Positions 48,138 to 56,384 of a stretch of DNA of 64,000 nt are shown one piece after another. The stretch's first letter is position 1, and every line of letters begins with the position of its first letter. This stretch comes from an uncultured Myxococcaceae bacterium (GTDB lineage Bacteria > Myxococcota_A > Polyangia > Polyangiales > Ga0077539). Made by a program: the position numbers and the translations under genes. The notes under the pieces are model-generated. The model did no database searches and was not told where the DNA came from. It worked only from the letters and a program-made list of their open reading frames with translations. The DNA lies in assembly GCA_945952225.1 (NCBI GenBank), contig CAMFHP010000015.1, positions 1 through 64,000 on the forward strand. Reading direction: 5' to 3'.

Positions 48138-51100
48138 ATGCGTACGCCCCCGCTCTCGCCCGTCGCCCTCTCGCTGCTCGCCCTCGCGTGCAGCAGCCCG
48201 TCACCCGCGCCCGTCGCACCCGATGCCTCCGACGCGCCCGCGGAGTCCTCCGTCGATGCGCCCCTCGCGACGGATGCAGCCCCCGATGCGACCGTCGACG
48301 CAGCGCCCGATGGGACGCCCGATGCGACCGCCGATGCCGCGGATGTGTCCCTCGACACGACCGTCGATGCAGGACTCGATGCGACCCTCGATGTTGGGCT
48401 CGATGCGACCCTCGATGCAGCGTCCGACGTCGCGCCCGATGCGTCCGTCGACACGGGGCCCACGGAGTCGGCGATCGACCGCGCGATGCGCACGGGGGTG
48501 CTCGGCAACGCGACGGCCACGGAGGTCTGCGCCGCGGCCACCCGCGCGATCACCACTGCGCGCGCGAACCGCCTCGCGGTGTGGTCGTCGGTGCTCGGAA
48601 CGTCGCCCACAGGCGCGACGCTCCCGACCTCGCTCACGGGCTTCACCTGGTTCGTGAGCCACGACTCGATGGTGCTCGACAGCCTCGACGAGGAGCGCAA
48701 CACGCCGCTCCTCGCGGCCAACGTGTGGACGGGCACCGGCGACGCGCCGCGCTCGCTCCTCGCGCTTGCAGGCGAAGCGGGCGCGTGGCGCTACGTGGCC
48801 CTCGGCAACAACGGCTTCTCGACGGGCGCCGACAGCGCCGCGATGGACCCCGAGGGCGTCGCGCGCATGACGGAGTTCTTCCGTCGCACGGTGCGCTGGG
48901 CCACGCGCAACGAGAGCCCCACGGGCGCGGGGATGCGCGTCGTGCTCGCCCACCTCGCGGACACGTATTACTTCCGTCACGACACGGGCACGCGGCGCTT
49001 CTTCACCACGAACTTCGCCGACGCGCGGCTCAACGCCGACGACACCTGCGAGAGCGCCAACCTCGAAGGCTGCCTCGCCGACGCGAACCTCCTCGTGATC
49101 GGCGGCGACGACGGAACCTCCGACGACAACAGCCGCGTGCCCCTCGACCTCGCGGCCATCGCGCGCGCCCTCGACACGGCCCGCGCGCGCGGAATCCCCG
49201 TGATCTACGCGCCCCACTACCGCGACGAGAACGCGATGGCCGCGCTCGTGCACGCCCGCATGCGCGTCACCGTGCGCAACAACTACTGGAACATCGAGGC
49301 CGTGCGCGGTGGCACGCCCGACGACGTGGTGCGCCGCACGGGCTCCCTCGACCGCATCGCGACGGCGCTCGACACCGTGTGCCGCGGAACGCTCGCGGTG
49401 GCCGACTACAGCGACTGTCAGAGCGGCGGCGCGCGCGAGGCCAACACGCTCCGCAACTGCACGGCGCCGATGTTCCGCACGAAGCTCATGGAGGGCGCCG
49501 AGGCCCTGCGCACCGCGCTCACGACCCTCGACAACCGCGCCGACTCCCCCTTCGCCGGCGACGGTTGGAACGTGCTCCGCGCGTCGCTCCTGCTCGGAGA
49601 CGCGTACCGCGCGGGCGCCTCCGACGTGACCCCGCTGCGCTACCCCATCGCGTGGCGCACGGACCCCGCGGCGTTCGCGCGCTCGGTCTTCGCCGACCAC
49701 GCCGTGCAGCTCGCCCGCGGCACCAACCGCGCGAGCGCCGACCTGGGCACCTTCGCGTGTCCGCGCGCGTCGGTGCTCACCACCCCCTGTCGCCCCTACG
49801 ACCCCGCCGCCGTCCCCACTTCCGCAGCCACCGTGCGCACGGCCTTTCTCGCGGGCGACGAGTGGACCAGCACGGGCCGCTACGCCCTCGCCGGAAGGCC
49901 CTTCCGCGTGCGTCGCACCGACAGCACCGACGCGCGTCTCTCGGTGCGCGTGGGCTTCGCGCGCGAGGGCACCACGCGGGCCTTCGGCGGCAGCGGAACC
50001 ACCTCGCAGTACGACCGTCCGCAGTACCTCACCACCGCGTGGGTGACCGTTCCCCGCGACCGCGAGGTCGAGCTCACGTCGCCGCTGGGCGGCCCGATCT
50101 ACCTCCGCCTGGAGGGCTCCGCGACCGTCTCGGGCATGCCCGCCGTCGTCGACACCACGGGCACCGCGCAGCACGCGACCCTCGCCGATCTCAGCGCCGC
50201 GGGCACCTCGGGCTTCGTGCGCGACGTGATGGCGAGCCCTCTGCCCCACGTCGACCTGAAGCTCACGGGCTTCGAAGTGCACCTGCGCCGCGACCGCTTT
50301 CTCAACACGGTCACGGGCTCCACCGACATCGCGCGCCGCGCGTCGGGCGCCTACACCGTGCGCTACGACGGCAACACGGCCCTCGTCGTCGACCACTTTC
50401 AGAACCACTACGTGGGCCCCGAGTACGCGCTCGCCGGATTCGCCGCGCCGGGCAGCACGCTCGCGGCCTCACTCTCGGCCGACGTGCAGGCGATCTGCAC
50501 CACGCTCGGATGGGCGTGCACCGACGCGACGATCCATCGCCGATCGACGATCCAACACGCGAACTACGACGAGTACGCGAACTGCGGATCGGGATGCTCG
50601 GGCAACCCCTTCGACGCCGACTGGTCGATCATTCCGCTCGGGTGGGGCGAGTCGCACGAGCTCGGACACAACCTCCAGATCAACGCGCTCAACATCCACT
50701 GGATGGCGCCCGCGGACCGCAACAACTGGTCGCGCTGGCAGAACCGCGCGGGCGAGAACTCGAACAACCTCTTCCCGTATCACACGCTCTGGCGCTTCAT
50801 TCGCCGCACGCAGAACGACGGCACCGACGTGCGCGACGGGCACATGAACTTCAAGTCGTTCTTCGCCGCCTCGCAGTCGGCCCGCGCGGGCCTCGTGAGC
50901 ACCGTGGGCGGCGCGCGCCGTCGCGTGATCTTCGACGAGGGCTGCAACGTGCTCGCCGACGCCGACCCGGCGGCCACCGACCTGCTCCCCGACGCGATCT
51001 GGGGTGATGCGGCGTACGCCGCCGACAACGGCCTGCGCATGGCCTTCTACGTGGGCCTTCCGATCCGCTTTCACGGGCGCATGGTGCAGGGCCGACGCCT

Positions 51101-51545
51101 CGCGAACGGCTGGGATGTGATCCCCCTCCTCTACGCCCACGCGCGCCTCCTCGGCGACGCCGCGCGCGACGCCACGCGCTGGAACGCCGCCCGCGCCGCC
51201 CTCGGCTTCGACCGCTTCGCCTGGAACGGCGACGCCACCTACGGCGGCCGCAACGTGTCGCAGATTCCCGGCAACGACTTCCTCGTGGTGGCGCTGTCGT
51301 TCCTCGCGGGCACGGATTTTCGCCCGTACTTCCGCGACCACGGCGTGCGCTTCAGCGACCTCGCCGACGCGCAGGTGCAGGCGCACATCACCGCGGGCCG
51401 CGTGACCGGCTCCGTGGGCGGCAGCGCCGTGGTGCTCGACACCGACCTCGCCCCCGCCGACATGGCCTCGACGCCCACCGTCGCCCTCGACGGAACCGCC
51501 GCCTGGCCCCGCGACGGATTCCACCCCTCGCGCTGCGTGCGCTGA
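48138..51545 (+). CDS. ImpA-like M60-type metalloprotease lipoprotein
   Basis: 1135 aa. Signal peptide MRTPPLSPVALSLLALACSS (lipobox LALAC), an Asp-rich linker to about residue 110 (VDAAPDGTPDATADAADVSL style), then a large multi-domain part. The zinc motif is GWGESHELGHNLQ (His840, Glu841, His844; HExxHN as in M60/ImpA). Peptidases of this group (P. aeruginosa ImpA, PF13402-type) cut O-glycosylated mucin-like glycoproteins. The N-terminal ~300 residues contain an ATPase-free alpha/beta region (LLVIGGDDGTSDDNSRV) like that in ImpA. A GAGGA SD lies 7 nt before the ATG at 48138. Probably on the cell surface, attacking host or prey glycoproteins. Confidence 0.87.
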   Translation: MRTPPLSPVALSLLALACSSPSPAPVAPDASDAPAESSVDAPLATDAAPDATVDAAPDGTPDATADAADVSLDTTVDAGLDATLDVGLDATLDAASDVAPDASVDTGPTESAIDRAMRTGVLGNATATEVCAAATRAITTARANRLAVWSSVLGTSPTGATLPTSLTGFTWFVSHDSMVLDSLDEERNTPLLAANVWTGTGDAPRSLLALAGEAGAWRYVALGNNGFSTGADSAAMDPEGVARMTEFFRRTVRWATRNESPTGAGMRVVLAHLADTYYFRHDTGTRRFFTTNFADARLNADDTCESANLEGCLADANLLVIGGDDGTSDDNSRVPLDLAAIARALDTARARGIPVIYAPHYRDENAMAALVHARMRVTVRNNYWNIEAVRGGTPDDVVRRTGSLDRIATALDTVCRGTLAVADYSDCQSGGAREANTLRNCTAPMFRTKLMEGAEALRTALTTLDNRADSPFAGDGWNVLRASLLLGDAYRAGASDVTPLRYPIAWRTDPAAFARSVFADHAVQLARGTNRASADLGTFACPRASVLTTPCRPYDPAAVPTSAATVRTAFLAGDEWTSTGRYALAGRPFRVRRTDSTDARLSVRVGFAREGTTRAFGGSGTTSQYDRPQYLTTAWVTVPRDREVELTSPLGGPIYLRLEGSATVSGMPAVVDTTGTAQHATLADLSAAGTSGFVRDVMASPLPHVDLKLTGFEVHLRRDRFLNTVTGSTDIARRASGAYTVRYDGNTALVVDHFQNHYVGPEYALAGFAAPGSTLAASLSADVQAICTTLGWACTDATIHRRSTIQHANYDEYANCGSGCSGNPFDADWSIIPLGWGESHELGHNLQINALNIHWMAPADRNNWSRWQNRAGENSNNLFPYHTLWRFIRRTQNDGTDVRDGHMNFKSFFAASQSARAGLVSTVGGARRRVIFDEGCNVLADADPAATDLLPDAIWGDAAYAADNGLRMAFYVGLPIRFHGRMVQGRRLANGWDVIPLLYAHARLLGDAARDATRWNAARAALGFDRFAWNGDATYGGRNVSQIPGNDFLVVALSFLAGTDFRPYFRDHGVRFSDLADAQVQAHITAGRVTGSVGGSAVVLDTDLAPADMASTPTVALDGTAAWPRDGFHPSRCVR

Positions 51546-51548
51546 CCG

Positions 51549-52685
51549 TTACGGCGCGAGCACGCGCCCTTCGACCGTCGTCTGTCCCCGCTGCCAGAGC
51601 ACCGCCACCGCGCCCGATCCGTCACCCCGCGCCGCCACCGTGGGCGACGTCACGAAGTCTTCGTCGCCCTCCCCCTCCGCGAGGGTGAACGCGCGCAGCG
51701 TGGCACCGCGCGCATCGAGCACGGCCGCACGGATCGTGTGCCCCGTGTCGGTCTCGGCCCACGCGAGCACGTGGTGACGACCGTTCCACGCGAGGGCGGG
51801 CGCGTGGGCGTTGCGCGCGTCGGAGAGGTGCACCGGACCGACCGCCACACGATCGCGCGCCACCCGCGCGAACCAGAGGCCATCGGGCGCCGTCCACGCG
51901 ACGCCGAGACCCGTGTCATCGCGGTCGAGGGTGGCCCCCGTCACGTCGCGCATCGGCACGGGCGCAAGGTCGATCCACGCGGGTTCGAGGGCCGCGTCGT
52001 CGAAGCGCGCGACGCGCAGCGCAGCGGGTCCGCGGAGCACGGCGGCCCAGCGGTCTCCATCGGCGACGAGCGGCGTGGCATCGGTCGACGGCGAGAGCGC
52101 CGCGCCCGCGAAGGGCGCCGCGGGATCGCGCGCACGGCCCGCGTCATCGACCGTCGAGAAGGTCACCGCGCGGTCGAGCGCGAGCACACCCCAGCGCGCG
52201 CGTTGCGGGTTGTACGCGAGCACCGCGGCGCCCGCGGGCTGCGACGGGTCGAGGGCGCGCAGCGCGGTGTGGTGTGCGTCGTCGGTGCCGAAGTCGACGC
52301 GGGCGAAGCGTCCGTGTTGCGCGCGATGCGGCGCGGTCACGTCGTCGGTGTACACCGCGGCCCACACGTCGGCGGAGCGCGGCGCCGCCACGGCGAAGGC
52401 GCTGCTGTGCGCGTCGCGCGGAGACAGCGTGTGCACACGCCCGAGCGTGAGCGACGGCGAGAGCAACGCCCCATGGACGTCGATCGTCGGCGGCGCGTCC
52501 GCGTGGGACCACACGAGCCCCCATCCCTCCCCTGCCGACACCACCCGCGGGAGCTGCACCGGCGCGCGCGTTCGAAGCACCGTGACCGTGGGCCGCTCGG
52601 CGCGCGGAGGCCCGTGCACGACCGTGTGCGCACACCCCACGGAGAGCGTGAGCGCACACGCGACGACGACATCGCGGAGGCTCAC
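51549..52685 (-). CDS. Beta-propeller-like lipoprotein, paralogue 2 of a tandem pair
   Basis: 378 aa, GTG start at 52685 overlapping the stop of the upstream paralogue by 4 nt. Signal peptide VSLRDVVVACALTLSVGC (lipobox). Contains QLPRVVSAGEGWGLVWSHAD, ALAWNGRHHVLAWAETDTGH and many WxxV strands repeated every ~40-45 residues. Shares line-by-line similarity with the upstream protein (RAPVQLPRVVSAGEGWG versus RPIQLPRIVAAGEGWG). Probably an exported beta-propeller; role unknown. Convergent with the ImpA-like gene (3 bp gap). Confidence 0.75.
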   Translation of the reverse strand: MSLRDVVVACALTLSVGCAHTVVHGPPRAERPTVTVLRTRAPVQLPRVVSAGEGWGLVWSHADAPPTIDVHGALLSPSLTLGRVHTLSPRDAHSSAFAVAAPRSADVWAAVYTDDVTAPHRAQHGRFARVDFGTDDAHHTALRALDPSQPAGAAVLAYNPQRARWGVLALDRAVTFSTVDDAGRARDPAAPFAGAALSPSTDATPLVADGDRWAAVLRGPAALRVARFDDAALEPAWIDLAPVPMRDVTGATLDRDDTGLGVAWTAPDGLWFARVARDRVAVGPVHLSDARNAHAPALAWNGRHHVLAWAETDTGHTIRAAVLDARGATLRAFTLAEGEGDEDFVTSPTVAARGDGSGAVAVLWQRGQTTVEGRVLAP

Positions 52686-53839
52686 GGCGCGAGCACCATG
52701 GCCATGGCCCGCGATTGTCCGACCTGCCACGACAATCCCACGTCGCGACCGTCACGCCCGCCCGCCGCGAGGTGATGGAACCACATCTCGCGTCCCACCG
52801 AGCCCACCGCCACGGTGCACGCCGGCAGCGGACGCATCGCACGGTCGACGCGCTGCACGCGCACCGACGGGATCGCGCCCTCCTGCTCGCTCCACGCGAC
52901 GACGTGGTGCGTGCCGTTCCACGCGAGGGCGGGGTTGTTCGCGAAGGGCGCGGTGCTGAGGCGACGCGCTTCGGTCGGCGTGCGCACGCCGTCGATGCGG
53001 GTGAAGTACACGCCCTGGTCATAGACGCTCCACGCGACGCCGAGTCCGTCGCCGTCGTCGTCGAGGGCGAGTCCGTTGAGGTGGTGGTTCGCGGACGCCA
53101 CGTCGACGAGCGCAGGGTCACCGGGCGCATCGAGGCGCGCGACCACGAGGCGATCGTCGCGCACCATCGCGAGCGCCCATCCCTGCGCGGTCGCAACGAG
53201 CGGCGAGGTCGCGAGCGTGAGCGTTCGCGCGCGGGCGAAGCGCCATGCGTGGGGCGTCGTCACACGACCCACGGCGTCGACGAGGTGCACGGCGAGCGAT
53301 CCGTCAGCGTGGGTCATCACGGCGAAGGTGTGGCGACGGGGATTCCACGCGAGCGCGGGTGTCGTGGGCGTGCCCTCGGCGGTGAGGAGCGGCGCGCGGT
53401 GGGTGGCGGCGTGCTCGGAGAAATCGACGCGTGCGAACCACGACGCGCGGGCGCTTCGGTCGTCGTCGAAGACCACGCCCCACACGTCGTGATCGAGGGG
53501 CGCCGCGAACGCGAAGGCCCCGAGGCTCCCGTCGAGGGGAGAGACGGCCACACGACGCATCGGAACGAGCCCGGCGTCGAGGTGCGCGGCGAACACTTCG
53601 AGCTGCGCGTCGCCCTCGGACTCGGACCACACGAAGCCCCATCCCTCCCCCGCCGCGACGATGCGCGGAAGCTGGATCGGTCGCTCGGAGCGCACCACCT
53701 CGCGCCCCACACGCAGACCGTCGTTGTCACGGAGCGCGGCGAACGACACGCGAGGCGGCGGCGTCACGGCGCGCACCTGCGCGTGGAGCGACGCGGGCGC
53801 AACGAGCGTGAGGGCGAGAGCAACGTGGGGAGCGCGCAT
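52682..53839 (-). CDS. Exported beta-propeller-like protein, paralogue 1 of a tandem pair
   Basis: 385 aa. Signal peptide MRAPHVALALTLVAPASLHAQ (cleavage after HAQ; no lipobox). Mature part has repeats such as QLPRIVAAGEGWGFVWSESE, SEHAATHRAPLLTAEGT, NNPALAWNGTHHVVAWSEQE and VGLSWQVGQSRA. Ends in the GTGA overlap with its paralogue, so the two are coupled. ATG at 53839 was chosen for the signal peptide; further upstream the frame runs into the antisense of the precursor gene. Divergent from the Cys-rich lipoprotein at 53997. Confidence 0.75.
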   Translation of the reverse strand: MRAPHVALALTLVAPASLHAQVRAVTPPPRVSFAALRDNDGLRVGREVVRSERPIQLPRIVAAGEGWGFVWSESEGDAQLEVFAAHLDAGLVPMRRVAVSPLDGSLGAFAFAAPLDHDVWGVVFDDDRSARASWFARVDFSEHAATHRAPLLTAEGTPTTPALAWNPRRHTFAVMTHADGSLAVHLVDAVGRVTTPHAWRFARARTLTLATSPLVATAQGWALAMVRDDRLVVARLDAPGDPALVDVASANHHLNGLALDDDGDGLGVAWSVYDQGVYFTRIDGVRTPTEARRLSTAPFANNPALAWNGTHHVVAWSEQEGAIPSVRVQRVDRAMRPLPACTVAVGSVGREMWFHHLAAGGRDGRDVGLSWQVGQSRAMAMVLAP

Positions 53840-53996
53840 GGCCGACGAGAACGCGCCGCATGGGGCACGGCTTACGGTTCGCACGACAATCCCCCTCACT
53901 GCATCGCCCGATCCGTCGACGCGCACGCGCCCACCCTGCGGTGCGGCGCCAGCACTAGGCGCGCGGCGCACTCCCGTCGTAGCGTCGCGAACACCG

Positions 53997-54671
53997 ATGC
54001 CCTCTTCGCACGAACTTCGCCCGCGGACGCGCTCCGCGAGCACCGCCCTCCTCAGCGCCGCCCTCGGCGGCCTCCTGAGCCTCGCCGGATGCAGCGATCC
54101 CGGCGCCACCGTGACCCCGCCTGCCGTCGATGCCGCCACCGACACGGCCCGCACCGACGCCGCCACCGACACGGCCACCGACACCGCCCGCGCCGATGCA
54201 TCGCCCGCCGACGCATCCGCTCCCGATGTGTCCACCGCCGATGCGTCCGCGCCCGATGCCTCGGCCACCGACAGCGCCGTCGTCGATGCGTCCCCTGCCG
54301 ACGTGACCGTCGCCGATGCGGGCCCTTCGCTCGACGCCTCCGCCGACGCCGCCTCCGACGTGCGTGTCGAGGCCGGACCGTTCCCCTTCGACGTGGCCCG
54401 TCCCGACGCGCGCCGCGCGGACCCCGACGCGGGCTGCGACGTCGTGCCTACGCGCCTCGTGACCTACACCGACGCGGCCACGGGCATCAGCCTCGAGACC
54501 TTCACCGCGGCCTGCGACTCCGCGGGCGGCTACGTCGAGATCCACCCCCACTGCGGCGGCGCCAACTCGTGCGCGGGCTTCTCCATCGACACCGACCGCG
54601 GCCAGTACTCCGAGCACACCTGCGCGGGCCTCAACACCTGCACGGGCTTCTCGTGCGTCATTCCTCCGTGA
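53997..54671 (+). CDS. Asp-rich-stalk lipoprotein with C-terminal CxGxNxCxGFS repeats (candidate bufferin-like precursor)
   Basis: 224 aa. Signal region ends in lipobox SLAGC (Cys32). Residues 40-125 are an Asp/Ala/Thr-rich linker (DAATDTARTDAATDTA style). The last 80 residues contain seven Cys: 147, 173, then 186 and 192 in HCGGANSCAGFS, and 209, 215 and 220 in TCAGLNTCTGFSC. The two C-x-G-x-N-[ST]-C-x-G-F-S units resemble the Cys-x-Gly-x-Asn-x-Cys motif of DUF2282/bufferin-type peptides that MNIO enzymes modify, and the convergent gene encodes such an enzyme. Start at ATG 53997 because of the signal peptide; no SD is seen. Its 3' end overlaps the MNIO gene by 14 bp. That it is a substrate is inference; a role in copper binding is only by analogy. 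Confidence 0.75.
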   Translation: MPSSHELRPRTRSASTALLSAALGGLLSLAGCSDPGATVTPPAVDAATDTARTDAATDTATDTARADASPADASAPDVSTADASAPDASATDSAVVDASPADVTVADAGPSLDASADAASDVRVEAGPFPFDVARPDARRADPDAGCDVVPTRLVTYTDAATGISLETFTAACDSAGGYVEIHPHCGGANSCAGFSIDTDRGQYSEHTCAGLNTCTGFSCVIPP

Positions 54672-56349
54672 CCTCGTCGTAGCGCGCGCCGGCCCACACG
54701 CCCCGCGCCACGCTCGCCGCCAGCCACCGCTGCGCATGCATCGGGAGCTGCGCCCGCTCCACCTCGCTGCACCGCTCCTCCAACACCGCCAGCGCGTCGC
54801 CCACCGTGGTCTCGGTGAGCAACGCCAGCAGCTCGCCTTCGAGCGCCGCGAGCGCGTGGTGCGCGATGCCTCCCTCGACGCGCGTGAGCAGCCACCACCG
54901 CGGCGCCTCGTGGGCCGCAGGAACCGCCACCGCGCGCTCTCCCGCCGTCGCGAGGATCGCCGCGCGCGACGCGAGCAGCGCCCACCGCTCGCGCACCAGG
55001 GCCACCGCGGGCGAGAGCATCAACCGCGCGTCGGCGAGGCGCGACGCATCGTCGGCGCCGGGCACGAAGGGCGTCACCGCGGGCGCGCGAAAGATCCGAT
55101 GCCACGCCGCATCGAGGCGCGCGGCGTCGAGCGCGGGCTCGCGCAGCGGATCGTCGGCATCGAGCGACGACGGGAGGAACCCCTCGAAGCCATCGGGCGC
55201 GCGGTCGAGGTCCCAGTCGTGCGGCGCGTGCGCTTCGAAGAAGCGCGACGCGTGGAGGTTGAACTGCCAGTGCCCGAGGAGCCGCGCCGTCACGGGAAAC
55301 GCGCTCTGCAACACCGTGAACAGCCGGAACCAGTACTGCCGGTTGTAGACCGCGAGGCGCGCGGTTGCAGACGTGTGCAGGCCGTCGTCGGCGGCCTCCA
55401 CCGCGGCGGATTCGTAGCGCTCCACCGCGGCGCGCAGCGAGCCCGTCTCGCGGTCGAGGGGCGTGCGGATCACCGCGCCAAACCGGGACTGCATCTCCGC
55501 GAGCCACGGCGGCGCCCCGGGCTTCGTCTCCCGCGCCACGCGGGCCTTCGCGAGCTCGTCGAGCACCTCGGGCATCGGCGGAATGCGCTCGTCCCATTCG
55601 AGCAGCGTCGGAAACGGTCCCCCCCGTCGCCACGCGTCGGCGTAGAGCGCCCACACGGGGTCGCACACGGGGTGGTCGTGCGTGTCGACCACGGTGCCGT
55701 CGGCCTCGCGCGCGTGCCCCGCGATGTGCACCTGAAGCACGCGGCCGAAGTCGATGGCGGCGAGGTACACGCGCGGGTCGAAGCCGTGGTTCACGCTCGA
55801 CACGTAGACGTTGTTCACGTCGAGCATGAACCAGCATCCCGACGCGCGAACCACGGACGCGTAGAAGTCCCACTCGGGCATCGTCGACGCGCGAAAGCCC
55901 ACGTAGCTCGACAGGTTCTCGATGCCGAAGGGGCGCCCGAGTCGGCGCTGCACGTAGGCCGCGCGCTCCGCCGCGAAGTCCGCGAGCTCGCGGGTGTACG
56001 GCGTGGGGAGCAGGTCGTGGTGCGAGCGTCCGTGGTCCGAGGTCCAGCAGAGGTGATCGGTGACGAAGGGCGCGTCGACGCGGTCGGCGAGGCGGCACAG
56101 CGCGTCGAGGTAGCGCTCGTCGAGGGGCGCGTGCCCGAGCAGGTTCAAGCCCACGCCATGGAGCACCACGGGATACCGCGCGCGCACCGCGTCGAGGCGC
56201 TCCCGCGGCGGCAGCGCGCCGGTCATGAAGTTCTCGCTGATGACCTCGAAGTAGTCGACCGCGGGCCAGTGCGCGAAGAGGTGGGCGTAGTGCGCGCGCC
56301 GCAGCCCGAGGCCCAGCGCGTCGCGCGCGATCGAGGGAGATGCGCTCAC
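54658..56349 (-). CDS. MNIO (DUF692)-DUF2063 fusion, candidate peptide maturase
   Basis: 563 aa, GTG start at 56349 (VSASPSIARDALGLGLRRAH). Residues 8-270 are a DUF692 TIM barrel of the multinuclear non-haem iron oxidase type: GLGLRRAHYAHLF, FEVISENFMTG, HGVGLNLLG, FVTDHLCWTS, FGIENLSSYVGF, MLDVNNVYVS and LEWDERIP. Candidate metal ligands are His64, Asp98/His99, Glu144, Asp177, His208 and Glu251. Residues 283 onward hold a DUF2063 domain (ARLAVYNRQYWFRLFTVLQS, FPVTARLLGHWQFNLHASRF), the partner that in bufferin loci (BufC) recruits the peptide and is normally a separate protein. The family oxidises Cys in precursor peptides to thiooxazoles and related groups. Fusion and a convergent lipoprotein partner are unusual. 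Confidence 0.9.
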   Translation of the reverse strand: MSASPSIARDALGLGLRRAHYAHLFAHWPAVDYFEVISENFMTGALPPRERLDAVRARYPVVLHGVGLNLLGHAPLDERYLDALCRLADRVDAPFVTDHLCWTSDHGRSHHDLLPTPYTRELADFAAERAAYVQRRLGRPFGIENLSSYVGFRASTMPEWDFYASVVRASGCWFMLDVNNVYVSSVNHGFDPRVYLAAIDFGRVLQVHIAGHAREADGTVVDTHDHPVCDPVWALYADAWRRGGPFPTLLEWDERIPPMPEVLDELAKARVARETKPGAPPWLAEMQSRFGAVIRTPLDRETGSLRAAVERYESAAVEAADDGLHTSATARLAVYNRQYWFRLFTVLQSAFPVTARLLGHWQFNLHASRFFEAHAPHDWDLDRAPDGFEGFLPSSLDADDPLREPALDAARLDAAWHRIFRAPAVTPFVPGADDASRLADARLMLSPAVALVRERWALLASRAAILATAGERAVAVPAAHEAPRWWLLTRVEGGIAHHALAALEGELLALLTETTVGDALAVLEERCSEVERAQLPMHAQRWLAASVARGVWAGARYDEVTEE

Positions 56350-56384
56350 GGGATCGGGACCATCGTCTCCGCGGTCGCGCACGG

